From CAJCIY01 sp036379355 (GTDB lineage: Bacteria; Actinomycetota; Actinomycetes; Mycobacteriales; CAJCIY01), in NCBI GenBank assembly GCA_036379355.1, contig DASVGV010000103.1, positions 1-30,537 of the forward strand: DNA of 30,537 bases, given 5' to 3'. This document shows, piece by piece, positions 1 to 11,196 of the stretch; positions within the stretch are counted from its first letter, which is position 1, and every line of letters starts with the position of its first letter. The notes below the pieces were generated by a model. It did not search any database, was not told where the DNA came from, and saw nothing but the letters and a program-made list of their open reading frames with translations. The position numbers and the translations under genes are program-made.

Positions 1-372
1 GCCGCTCACGGCGAGCGCCGCCGTCACCGCCGACGGGCCCGGCACCACGCTGACCGCGACCTCCGCCTCGATCGCAGCGCGGACGAGCAGGTAGCCGGGG
101 TCGGACACGGCCGGCATCCCGGCGTCGGTGACGAGCGCGACCGTGGCGCCGGCCGTGAGGGCGCGCATCAGGTCCGCGAGCCGGCCGGCCTCGTTGCCGG
201 CGAAGTACGACACCACCCGGCCCGGGATCGCGATGTCCAGCCGCCGCGCCAGCGCGCGCAGCCGCCGGGTGTCCTCCGCCGCGACGACGTCGGCCGAGGC
301 CAGGACGGCGGCCAGGCGCGGGGACGCGTCGTCGACGTCACCGATCGGCGTACCGCAGACGACGAGGGGCAC
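1..372 (-). CDS. rsmI: 16S rRNA (cytidine-1402 2'-O)-methyltransferase RsmI, N-terminal part
   Basis: This is the first 124 codons of an SAM-dependent methyltransferase; the C-terminal part lies beyond the left window edge. RsmI 2'-O-methylates C1402 in the decoding centre of 16S rRNA. Visible family motifs are the N-terminal VVCGTPIGD strand-loop, AAEDTRR (about residues 37-43), an R-V-V-S-Y-F-AGNE segment, the LVTDAGMPAVSDPG motif (about 88-101) and the start of VPGPSAVTAAL. The GTG at 370-372 is chosen because GGGAGG lies about 9 bases upstream and the protein begins as in homologues. It diverges from pmt, the same arrangement as rsmI and pmt in mycobacteria. The 158-bp shared upstream region carries copy A of the 57-bp repeat, whose long axis points toward this gene. 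Confidence 0.93.
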   Translation of the reverse strand, partial: MPLVVCGTPIGDVDDASPRLAAVLASADVVAAEDTRRLRALARRLDIAIPGRVVSYFAGNEAGRLADLMRALTAGATVALVTDAGMPAVSDPGYLLVRAAIEAEVAVSVVPGPSAVTAALAVSG

Positions 373-429
373 CGCCCGATCCTCCCAGCCCCCACCCGCG
401 CCTCCGCCCACGACCGTCCCCCGTCCCCG

Positions 430-486
430 CGAGATGTGGCAGGGGCACGCCGGGCGCCACGAGATGCGCGCATCTGACACATCTCG
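430..486 (-). repeat. 57-bp tripartite intergenic repeat, copy A (inverted)
   Basis: Read on the minus strand, this starts CGAGATGTGTCA, has GCATCTCG around element positions 20-27, and ends TGCCACATCTCG at position 57. Compared with copy B (14769-14825), the first 7, the middle TCTCG and the last 12 bases are identical. The match runs on outside the core as CGGGGA(C/T)GGGGG. The ends can pair as a hairpin (7 bp, then interrupted pairs). It lies between the divergent starts of rsmI and pmt, outside both genes. I do not recognise the family, and no open reading frame is inside. Confidence 0.8.
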
Positions 487-516
487 GCGGAGGGGCGTAC
501 GGGGGTGGTGCGCCCG

Positions 517-522
517 TAGGCT
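517..522 (+). promoter_or_regulatory. Candidate -10 box for leaderless pmt transcript
   Basis: TAGGCT fits the actinobacterial TANNNT -10 pattern and ends 8 bases before the GTG of pmt at 531, so transcription would begin at or next to the start codon. No Shine-Dalgarno sequence is visible in between. No convincing -35 box is seen at 17-19 bases upstream. Confidence 0.5.
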
Positions 523-530
523 GTGGCCTC

Positions 531-2237
531 GTGACCGCAGTCGCCGAGGCCCGGCCGGCACGGCCGCGGGCCGACGGCCTCACCTGGGCGGAGCGGCTGG
601 TCACGCCGCTGCCGAGCGACCGGCTGCGCGGGTGGCTGGTCACCCTGGCGGTCGCCGGGTTCGCCGCCTGGTTCCGCTTCCACGACCTCGGACGCCTGCT
701 CTGGACCACCGACCCGAACAACAGCAGCAAGACGGGCTTCCTCACCGGTACGTACAAGGACTCCGGCGGCTGCGTCCGCTACTTCCAGGACATCTTCGAC
801 GAGACCTACTACCACCACGACGCGCTCGCGCTGCTGCATCACGGGGCGGAGTCGAACTGCCAGAACACGTCGGCGGGGTTCGTGGTCCAGCCGCCGCTCG
901 GCAAGTGGATGATCGGCGGCGGCATCAAGCTGTTCGGCGACAACCCGTTCGGCTGGCGCTTCGCGGGTGCGCTCTGCGGCACCATCGCCGTGATCATCAT
1001 GGTTCGGGTCGCCCGCCGGATGTTCTGCTCGACCCTCCTCGGCGGTTTCGCCGGGCTGCTGCTGGCCTGCGACGGCCTCGAGCTGGTGCTCTCGCGCACC
1101 GGCATCCTCGACGTCTTCCTGTTCTTCTGGGAGATGGTCGGGCTCGGCTGCCTCGTCCTCGACCGGGCGTGGGGACGAAGACGGATGGCAGCGCGGCTCG
1201 ACGCCGGTGCCGGCAGCGCCTATCCCGGGCCGCGACTGGGTTTTCGCCCCTGGCGGCTCGCGTCGGCGGTCTGCCTCGGCGCCGCGATCGGCGTCAAGTG
1301 GGACGGCATCTACTGGCTGCCGGCGTTCGCCCTCCTCACGTTCGCCTGGGATGTCGGCCTGCGGCGCGCCGCGGACGTGCCGACGCCGGTCCGGGCGACG
1401 ATCCGCCGGGACTGGCTGGGCTGGGTGCCGACCTACACCGTCGTACCGGTCGCGATCTACACCGCCACCTGGACCGGCTGGTTCCTGACCTCCAACGCCT
1501 GGGCCTGGGACCGCAGCAACTACCAGTCGCAGGTCACCGGCGCGACGTACGAGCGCAGCGGGTTCTTCGGCAGCATCGGCAACTGGCTGTCCTACCAGTG
1601 CGACGCGTACAACTTCGCGAAGAACCTCACCGACAACGTGCACATCGGCGGCGGGTACATGATCCCGGTCGTCGACTTCTGCTACGACAAGCCGATCCTG
1701 CACAACCCGGGCAAGCTGCACCCGTACCTGTCCAAGCCGTTCAGCTGGCTGGTCCTCGGCCGGCCGGTGGCGTTCTATGCCGAGCAGCCGCCGACGGGGC
1801 AGGCCGGCTGCCACAGCACGACGTGCGAGGCGGAGATCCTCGCCATCGGCAACCCGCTGATCTGGTGGCTCGCGATCCCCATGCTGCTGGTGCTCGTCGG
1901 CGTGTGGTTCGCCTGGCGGGACTGGCGGGCGGCCTTGATCCTCGTGCTGTTCGCGTCCACCTTCTTCCCGTGGATGCTGTTCGAGTCGCGCCAGATGTTC
2001 TACTACTACGCCCTCCCGTGCCTGCCGTTCATCGTGCTGGGGCTCACGATGGTTGCCGGCTGGATCCTGGGCCCGCCCGGCGCCGACCGCACCAGACGGC
2101 TGTACGGGGGCCTCGGCGTCGGCACCTATGCGCTGGCCGCCGTCCTCGCGTTCTTCTTCTTCCTGCCGATCCTGACCGGCGTCACGCTGCCGTACGACCA
2201 CTGGCACTGGCGCATGTGGTTCCCGGGGTGGGTGTGA
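531..2237 (+). CDS. pmt: Protein O-mannosyltransferase (GT39 family), integral membrane
   Basis: Transfers mannose from polyprenyl-phosphate-mannose to Ser/Thr of exported proteins during translocation; the family is well characterised in mycobacteria and Streptomyces. The 568-residue protein has a cytoplasmic N-terminus, a first membrane helix near residues 35-48, the family acidic pair D90-E91 in FDETYY, and the downstream VVQPPLGKW motif (118-126). Many hydrophobic helices follow up to the C-terminus. Between the first helix and the DE pair there is an extra loop (about 58-87, with C81), and C110 lies shortly after the DE pair; this segment is longer than in homologues I know. The GTG start is supported by the -10 box just upstream and by a plausible N-terminus. 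The stop is one base before the DtxR gene, so the two are probably co-transcribed. Confidence 0.9.
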   Translation: MTAVAEARPARPRADGLTWAERLVTPLPSDRLRGWLVTLAVAGFAAWFRFHDLGRLLWTTDPNNSSKTGFLTGTYKDSGGCVRYFQDIFDETYYHHDALALLHHGAESNCQNTSAGFVVQPPLGKWMIGGGIKLFGDNPFGWRFAGALCGTIAVIIMVRVARRMFCSTLLGGFAGLLLACDGLELVLSRTGILDVFLFFWEMVGLGCLVLDRAWGRRRMAARLDAGAGSAYPGPRLGFRPWRLASAVCLGAAIGVKWDGIYWLPAFALLTFAWDVGLRRAADVPTPVRATIRRDWLGWVPTYTVVPVAIYTATWTGWFLTSNAWAWDRSNYQSQVTGATYERSGFFGSIGNWLSYQCDAYNFAKNLTDNVHIGGGYMIPVVDFCYDKPILHNPGKLHPYLSKPFSWLVLGRPVAFYAEQPPTGQAGCHSTTCEAEILAIGNPLIWWLAIPMLLVLVGVWFAWRDWRAALILVLFASTFFPWMLFESRQMFYYYALPCLPFIVLGLTMVAGWILGPPGADRTRRLYGGLGVGTYALAAVLAFFFFLPILTGVTLPYDHWHWRMWFPGWV

Positions 2238-2238
2238 G

Positions 2239-2922
2239 ATGCCCGAGCACCTGACCGACTCGCCGCACCACCCGGCGGTCGAGGAGTACCTCGAGACGAT
2301 CTTCCACCTGGAGGAGTCCGGGGTGCCGGCGATGCGGGCGCGGTTGGTGGAGCGGCTGAAGGTCTCGGCCCCCGCCGTGAGCGAGCAGGTGAAACGCCTG
2401 GAGCGTGAGGGGTACGTCGTGCTCGCCGCCGACCGCACCCTCGCGCTCACCGACGACGGCCGGGCGTACGCGACCGCGATCGTGCGTCGGCACCGGCTCG
2501 CGGAGCGCCTCTTGGTCGACGTGCTGGGCCTGCCGTGGCATCAGGTGCACGAGGAGGCGGGGCGGCTCGAGCACGCGATCTCGCCGCTCCTGGAGGCGCG
2601 GCTCGTGGACGTGCTCGGCGACCCGGCGACCTGCCCGCACGGCAACCGGATCCCGGGGACGCGGCGGCCCCGGGACGAGCGGCCGTCCCTCCCGCTGACG
2701 GCTCTCGACGTGGGGGCCAGCGGCCAGGTCCTGCTGCTGGAGGAGGACCTGCAGGCCGAGCACACCACGCTGCGGGCGCTGGAGGCGGCCGGGGTCCTGC
2801 CCGGGTCGACCGTGACGGTGACGTCCTCGACGCCGGACGGGATCGAGATCCGCGCGTCGAACGGAACGGTCGGGCTCACCCCCGCCGAGGGCGAGTCGCT
2901 GCGCGTGGTGCCGGCTGCCTGA
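2239..2922 (+). CDS. DtxR/MntR-family metal-dependent transcriptional regulator
   Basis: A 227-residue regulator with the three-part DtxR architecture: winged-helix DNA-binding domain (about 12-75, EEYLETIF then AVSEQVKRLEREG), dimerisation and metal domain (about 78-140, RRHRLAERLL and VHEEAGRLEHAIS, ending CPHGNRIPG), and a C-terminal FeoA/SH3-like domain (about 150-225). By alignment in mind with DtxR/IdeR, ancillary-site ligands H85, E89 and H104 are kept, E16 sits at the Met10 position, and E111-H112 match Glu105-His106. The position of the metal-binding Cys102 is G108. It may therefore sense Mn or another metal, or Fe with changed affinity. It follows pmt by one base and ends exactly where the opposing hydrolase gene ends. 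Confidence 0.92.
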   Translation: MPEHLTDSPHHPAVEEYLETIFHLEESGVPAMRARLVERLKVSAPAVSEQVKRLEREGYVVLAADRTLALTDDGRAYATAIVRRHRLAERLLVDVLGLPWHQVHEEAGRLEHAISPLLEARLVDVLGDPATCPHGNRIPGTRRPRDERPSLPLTALDVGASGQVLLLEEDLQAEHTTLRALEAAGVLPGSTVTVTSSTPDGIEIRASNGTVGLTPAEGESLRVVPAA

Positions 2923-4416
2923 CTACCGGCAGCCGCGGTCGTTCAGGTCCAGGTTGCTGACGGCGCGGCCGCCGGGCGCGTGCACGGCGTACCCGGAGCA
3001 GAAGTAGATCGACAGGTTGTCGTTCCGGTTCAGCGTCACCGGGGACCAGCGGCCGTTCCCGGTGGGCTCGAGGTAGTGGATCGTCGGCGCCAGCAGCGCC
3101 CGGTACGCCGACGCCTGGTGCTTCAGGTAGTAGCCGAGCCAGTCCTGCGTGTACGCGCTCGCGACGTCCTGGCCGTACCGCGACGCCGGCAGCGCCAGCG
3201 GGATGTCCGTGTACTCCAGGTGCGTGGACGCCCGGGGCACGATCACCATGCTGTCGACGCCGGCCGCCCGCCAGCCGTCGAAGCCGGTCTTCTCCTCGCG
3301 CGCAGGGTCGGGCGCCTGCTCCGGCGAGCTCGGTGTGTCCCCGTCCAGGTAGTACGGCGTCGGGTTCAGGAAGTACTCGCTCTGCACGCCGAGACTCGGA
3401 ACCACCGGCCGCATGGCGCCGAGCGCGGTGAACCCCGGCGAGGTGGTCAGCTTGTCGAACGCCACCGCCACCTCGACGCGCGGGTCGACCGCCTGCACGT
3501 ACGAGATCGCGGTCGCGCCGAGCGAGTGGCCGACGATCGCGAGCCGGGTCGTGCGGCCCGGGGTCACGGTGTGGGTGTCGGGCGAGCGGTCGAACTGCTG
3601 CCACAGCGGGTCGTAGGAGCCCGCGCCGTACGGATGCTGGGGCGTCGAGAGGAGGTAGGAGATGGCGTCCTCGGTGCCGAAGACGAAGTTCGACGCCTGC
3701 TGGAACGGCACGCCGGGACACCCGGTCGTCTCGCCCGGGACCGGAGTCGCCGCGGGGTTGCAGAACGGGAGAGTCGAGCCGCCCTCGTGTGGCAGCGTCT
3801 CGCTGGTGCCCTGCCCCTGCACGTCGTAGGTCATGACGAGGTAGCCGCGCTCGGCGAGGTCCTCGGCCGCCCACCAGTACATGCCGGAGCTGCCCTGGAT
3901 CGAGCCGGTGGTGATGACGACGGCCGGGTACGGCGCGTGCAGTGCGGCCCCGGTGTACGGGTCGTGGGCGCCGGCCAGCGGGGTGAACAGGTCTCCCCGG
4001 ATCAGCGCGCCGTAGCGGTTGGTGTAGCTGATCGGCGTGATGTGGCCGCGGGTGCCGTTCCACCCGGCCCGCAGCGGGTTTCCGACGTTCCAGCCCGGCA
4101 CCAGCTGGCCCGGGTCGAGCACCGGGTGCGTCGGCGTGGCGGCCTGGGCGAGCAGCTGCTTCTCGTAGGCGGGTCCTATCTGCTGCGCCAGCGCGGTCAG
4201 GTACGTCGGGGTGAGCTGGCCGCCGGGGCCGGTCTGCCGGCCGTACGCGGCCGCCACGTTCTGCGCGTCCCGCAGGAGGTACGCGGGCGAGCCGGGCGCG
4301 GGCGCGGCGGCGCCGGGCGCGCTCCCGGGCGACGAGGCCGCGGCAGGAAGCACCCCGAAGACGACGGCCGCGGCCGCGGCCGGGGCGAGCAGGAGCAGGC
4401 GGGTACGCGGTCGCAT
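2923..4416 (-). CDS. Secreted alpha/beta hydrolase, lipase/esterase-like
   Basis: A 497-residue exported hydrolase of unknown substrate. Residues 1-28 form a signal peptide (MRPRTR, then a hydrophobic run ending in an Ala-rich cleavage region). The core has a VVITTGSIQG strand-loop (166-175), the YDVQGQGTS segment (198-205), the nucleophile elbow GHSLG (296-300, Ser298) and a likely catalytic His399 in ASTHLEY. Four cysteines, C219/C233 and C473/C496, could form two disulfides, as expected outside the cell. The start has no clear Shine-Dalgarno sequence, but the signal peptide begins directly there. A strong hairpin 48 bases upstream separates it from the MFS gene, so it probably has its own promoter. 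The stop codon abuts the DtxR stop with no spacer. The specific reaction cannot be told from the sequence. Confidence 0.88.
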   Translation of the reverse strand: MRPRTRLLLLAPAAAAAVVFGVLPAAASSPGSAPGAAAPAPGSPAYLLRDAQNVAAAYGRQTGPGGQLTPTYLTALAQQIGPAYEKQLLAQAATPTHPVLDPGQLVPGWNVGNPLRAGWNGTRGHITPISYTNRYGALIRGDLFTPLAGAHDPYTGAALHAPYPAVVITTGSIQGSSGMYWWAAEDLAERGYLVMTYDVQGQGTSETLPHEGGSTLPFCNPAATPVPGETTGCPGVPFQQASNFVFGTEDAISYLLSTPQHPYGAGSYDPLWQQFDRSPDTHTVTPGRTTRLAIVGHSLGATAISYVQAVDPRVEVAVAFDKLTTSPGFTALGAMRPVVPSLGVQSEYFLNPTPYYLDGDTPSSPEQAPDPAREEKTGFDGWRAAGVDSMVIVPRASTHLEYTDIPLALPASRYGQDVASAYTQDWLGYYLKHQASAYRALLAPTIHYLEPTGNGRWSPVTLNRNDNLSIYFCSGYAVHAPGGRAVSNLDLNDRGCR

Positions 4417-4463
4417 GCCCGGTCAACGACGACCCGCCGGCCCCGACACGGCCGCGACGTGCT

Positions 4464-4497
4464 GCGGCCCCGCCCCGGTGATCCGGGACGGGGCCGC
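4464..4497 (-). terminator. Strong GC hairpin after the MFS gene
   Basis: GCGGCCCCG (4464-4472) pairs with CGGGGCCGC (4489-4497), and after one C-A mismatch CCCGG pairs with CCGGG around a TGAT loop. It begins 24 bases past the MFS stop. There is no T-tract, which is common for actinobacterial terminators. Confidence 0.7.
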
Positions 4498-4521
4498 CAG
4501 CAGTCCTTGCGGGTCGCTCGG

Positions 4522-6516
4522 TCAGGCTCCGGCCTTCTCGAGCTTCGCCATCTCGGCCGCCACCATCGCGTGGTGCTCCTCCTCGGCCTTCTTGGCGGCG
4601 CGCGGGTCCCAGAACCCGGCCATGAGGAAGATCAGCGGCAGGAACACGATCTCACCGCCGATGGCGATCCAGAAGTAGTTCATCCACTGACCCGGCTCCT
4701 TGGCCTGCTCCGCCTGCACGGTCGGGGCGTTCTTGGCCAGGTAGTCGAGGGACGTCGCCAGCTTGGCGTTGCCCTGCGGCGTACCCACCGCCGTCAGCGC
4801 GGCGAAGTTCGCCGCCCCGAGGGCCTTCGGCGCGGTCGTGCCGAACAGCGTGGTCACCGACTTCGGCACCTTGGACAGAGCGATGAGGTCGTTCAGCGCA
4901 TCGCTCTGCGACACCCCGAGCTTCTGCGAGATCTCGCCCAGCGCCGTGCTGAGCGCCGACGCGTTCGTCGGGTCACTGGAGAGCGTGGCCAGCGTCTGGG
5001 GGTCGATCGCCGCTGCCGTGGTCAGCTCGGACTTGTACTTCGCGCCCTCGGTCTGGATCTGGCCGACGAGCGCCGAGTTCGCGGCCACCGCGCTGAGGAC
5101 ACCGCCGACCGTCGTCGCCCCGTCGGGGGTCTGGACCGGCGTCTTGTCCGCGAGCGACGCGGTGATGACCCCGCCCTTCTCGATCACGGGGGTCACCGAG
5201 GTCACGATGTGCGGCAGGATCACGACGACGATCGCGATCACGATGCGGATGATGAAGCCCCAGACGGCGAGGCCGGTCGCGGTCAGGGCCGGGTTGTGCT
5301 TCTCGACGGTCTCGGTGAACGACGCCATCCAGGGTGCGAACGCGAAGGCCAGCGAGACCGACAAAAGAACCAGGGTGACGATGACGAAGACGTGGCTGGG
5401 GGCGTAGTAGTTCGATCCCCCGGCCGCCTTGGCGTACTTCGCCAGCACACCCTTGTCGGTGACGTGGAGCGAGAACAGCGTGGTGAACGCGATCGCGCCC
5501 AGCGCGCCGAAGACCATGAACGGCTTGCGGACGCGCGCCTTGTCCGACAGGTAGCCGATGACGATCAGGCCACCGGCGTCGAACGCCCAGAACCAGTTGC
5601 CGATGCCGTTGGCCTGCGAGGCGGTGTAGCCGAAGACGGTCTGGAAGAAGATCGGGAAGAAGCCGACGGCAATGTAGTAGATGATGAGGAACACGGCGAT
5701 CGCGAACGCCGAGGCGATCACGTCGATGTGCATCATCTGCTTGAACGGGTTGCGGATGCCCGCCGCCAGTTCCTCGTCCGTGAAGCCCTGGGCTCGGGCC
5801 TCGATGAGCAGCTTGTCCTTCTCCGAGACCATCAGCTGGTCGCGCAGCGCCGGGGACAGCTCGCGCAATCCGACGAACGCGATGAACCACACGACTAGCC
5901 CGACGATGCCGCAGATGACGTACTCGTAGTGCCAGCCGAACGGCTTGGCCGCACGTGCGTCCGTGAACGTCGGGGTGACGACGGCGCTGACGACGAGGGA
6001 GCCGATGACCGGGCCGAGCGTCCAGAACCCCATCGCCGACGCTCGCCCGAGCTGCGGGCTGAAGTCGCGGATCAGGGCGGGTGTCGCCACCAGGATGATG
6101 CCCTCGACGAAGCCGATCGCGACGAAGATGACGGCAAGGGCGATCTCCGAGTGCGCCTGCGGGACCGCGATGAGCACCAGCAGGCCGGTGATCAACGTGC
6201 CGGCGGTCACGATGTTCGCCCGGCCGTACCGGTCGGCGAGACCGGCGATGGCGGAGGCGATGGCGCCGGCGACCGAGGCGACCACCGTGATGTTCACGTA
6301 GTAGACGAACGACATGTGCAGGTCGCGCAGGATCTCGGTCGCGACACCGCCGGCGACGTACTGCTCGTAGTAGAGCACGATCGTGATGAGCACGACGATG
6401 CCGAGCGAGGTGTACCGCGTCAGGTTGTTCGGATACCGGTGCAGTTGCCGGTTCCAGAGCCGTTCGATCGGACTGATCACCGGCTCTGCGCCGGCTGTTT
6501 CGTAGGCGGCGGTCAT
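4522..6516 (-). CDS. MFS transporter with large extracytoplasmic insert
   Basis: A 664-residue major facilitator protein; substrate unknown. Twelve membrane helices can be drawn: roughly 38-58, 75-93, 103-118, 126-146, 162-180, 200-217, 266-290, 305-322, 332-350, 374-396, 412-435 and 613-635. The cytoplasmic motif GLADRYGRA (92-100) between helices 2 and 3 is the MFS signature, with its half-repeat GYLSDKARVRK at 321-331. Between helices 11 and 12 lies about 175 residues (438-612), rich in Ala, Thr, Ser and Leu, predicted outside the membrane; ordinary family members are about 400-450 residues. The ATG at 6514-6516 is chosen because GGAGAGGGAC lies just upstream; a more distant in-frame ATG at 6607-6609 lacks a well-placed ribosome site. 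The charged C-terminal tail (637-664) could be helical. Confidence 0.88.
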   Translation of the reverse strand: MTAAYETAGAEPVISPIERLWNRQLHRYPNNLTRYTSLGIVVLITIVLYYEQYVAGGVATEILRDLHMSFVYYVNITVVASVAGAIASAIAGLADRYGRANIVTAGTLITGLLVLIAVPQAHSEIALAVIFVAIGFVEGIILVATPALIRDFSPQLGRASAMGFWTLGPVIGSLVVSAVVTPTFTDARAAKPFGWHYEYVICGIVGLVVWFIAFVGLRELSPALRDQLMVSEKDKLLIEARAQGFTDEELAAGIRNPFKQMMHIDVIASAFAIAVFLIIYYIAVGFFPIFFQTVFGYTASQANGIGNWFWAFDAGGLIVIGYLSDKARVRKPFMVFGALGAIAFTTLFSLHVTDKGVLAKYAKAAGGSNYYAPSHVFVIVTLVLLSVSLAFAFAPWMASFTETVEKHNPALTATGLAVWGFIIRIVIAIVVVILPHIVTSVTPVIEKGGVITASLADKTPVQTPDGATTVGGVLSAVAANSALVGQIQTEGAKYKSELTTAAAIDPQTLATLSSDPTNASALSTALGEISQKLGVSQSDALNDLIALSKVPKSVTTLFGTTAPKALGAANFAALTAVGTPQGNAKLATSLDYLAKNAPTVQAEQAKEPGQWMNYFWIAIGGEIVFLPLIFLMAGFWDPRAAKKAEEEHHAMVAAEMAKLEKAGA

Positions 6517-6741
6517 ACCGTCCCTCTCCGTACGCGGGGATGGGGTGGACCGGGCGCAGGGCTCGGACCGAACGGCACTCTGTTCTCTTTCGCCGCCAGT
6601 GACAAGCATTACGAGCGATTCCCGCGAGATTCCTCCTGGTTACTCGCGAGTTCGTAACCTGGGCGATATCTGCCGGGCGTGCTCCGCCGCCGGACGCCGC
6701 ACCGGTCGGCCCTGGCTTCACCCGGTTCGTCCGCGTACGGG
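6517..6741. other. Intergenic region between metH and the MFS gene
   Basis: This is the longest gene-free stretch of the window (225 bases). It is less GC-rich than its surroundings around 6580-6660. It contains the inverted repeat at 6639-6658, and on the minus strand a TTGTCA about 17 bases from CAGAGT that might be a weak promoter for the MFS gene. I see no convincing terminator for metH, no RNA gene and no small coding frame with a ribosome site. Confidence 0.5.
6639..6658. promoter_or_regulatory. Inverted repeat, candidate operator upstream of MFS gene
   Basis: GTTAC (6639-6643) and GTAAC (6654-6658) flank a centre that includes TCGCGA. The 20-bp dyad lies about 125 bases upstream of the MFS start. 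This looks like a site for a dimeric repressor or activator, but no cognate regulator is adjacent. Confidence 0.35.
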
Positions 6742-10530
<3,789 letters not shown>

Positions 10531-10547
10531 GGGCAATCCTCGACAGT

Positions 10548-10571
10548 TGGGGTGGCGGAAACCCCATGATA
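10548..10571 (-). promoter_or_regulatory. Candidate metH -10 box and leader hairpin
   Basis: On the minus strand TATCAT (10566-10571) resembles a -10 box. It directly precedes and overlaps a small stem, TGGGGT pairing with ACCCCA (10561-10566 with 10548-10553), around a 7-base loop. The stem lies 17 bases before the metH start codon, just ahead of the GAGGA ribosome site. Promoter and stem are both weakly supported. Confidence 0.3.
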
Positions 10572-10601
10572 GGCGGCGTGTCGCGCCGAATACCGGCGGT
10601 G

Positions 10602-11144
10602 TCAGCGGACCTCGGGTGGCCGGGGAACGACGGCGGTGAGCAGCGGGGCGAGGACCAGCACGATCGCGAGGCCGATCAGCAGGCCCACGAGCGGCCGACC
10701 GGGGTGGGCCAAACCCGTCGCGATGAGCACGGAGGTCGCCGCCGCGGGCGCGTGGTGGGCGTCGAACAGCTCCAGCGCCAGCAGCGTGAGCCCGACCGCC
10801 ACCGCGGTCGCCGCCACCTGCCGCCCGGTGACGTGGCCGAGCCGCGCCGCGGACGGCTCGTGCCAGAGCCCGAACGCGGCAATGGTGGCCAGAGCGATGG
10901 CGACGGCCGTGAGGTGCCCCACCAGCGCGACCTCGAACCGGGCCGCCTTCTCCTCCGGGTGCGCCAGCAGCTGGTACGCGGTGGGCCCGACCGTCGCCGT
11001 GAGCAGCGGCCACGCCAGCAGCCGGTCGGGGACGCCGACGGCGACGAGGACGACGGCGGCGAGCAGCAGCAGCCGGAAACCACGCAGCAGCCGCCGCCGG
11101 GCCAGCCGTGGCGACACCGCCCACGGAGCGCGCACGCGTTGCAT
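10602..11144 (-). CDS. HPP-family integral membrane protein
   Basis: A 180-residue membrane protein with several helices (about 23-39, 43-60, 72-93, 108-126, 133-145, 150-173). The segment DAHHAPAAATS (128-138) and the helix layout resemble the HPP family, whose biochemical role is poorly known; a nitrite transport role has been reported for some plastid and cyanobacterial members. The ATG at 11142-11144 has AAGGAC six bases upstream. It diverges from the FAD/Fe-S dehydrogenase with only 52 bases between starts, and lies upstream of metH on the same strand. Family assignment is by pattern only; it could be another small multi-pass family. Confidence 0.72.
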   Translation of the reverse strand: MQRVRAPWAVSPRLARRRLLRGFRLLLLAAVVLVAVGVPDRLLAWPLLTATVGPTAYQLLAHPEEKAARFEVALVGHLTAVAIALATIAAFGLWHEPSAARLGHVTGRQVAATAVAVGLTLLALELFDAHHAPAAATSVLIATGLAHPGRPLVGLLIGLAIVLVLAPLLTAVVPRPPEVR

Positions 11145-11196
11145 GGCCCGTCCTTGCCCGCTGGCCCGCCGCGCCGAACGGGCCGAGGATCGAGCA

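Noticed and set aside
430..486. 57-bp element as an insertion-sequence remnant
   Set aside because: No transposase fragment, no flanking target duplication and no long conserved interior were seen. It behaves as a short structural element.
2980..5898. Very long plus-strand open frame opposite the hydrolase and MFS genes
   Set aside because: It is an Arg/Gly/Ala-rich shadow caused by GC-rich third positions. The opposite strand encodes proteins with clear motifs and ribosome sites.
6517..6609. Earlier ATG at 6607-6609 for the MFS protein
   Set aside because: The best AGGAGGA is over 20 bases away, and the extra 31 residues are Arg/Ser-rich without similarity to a transporter N-terminus. The ATG at 6516 has GGAGAGG close by.
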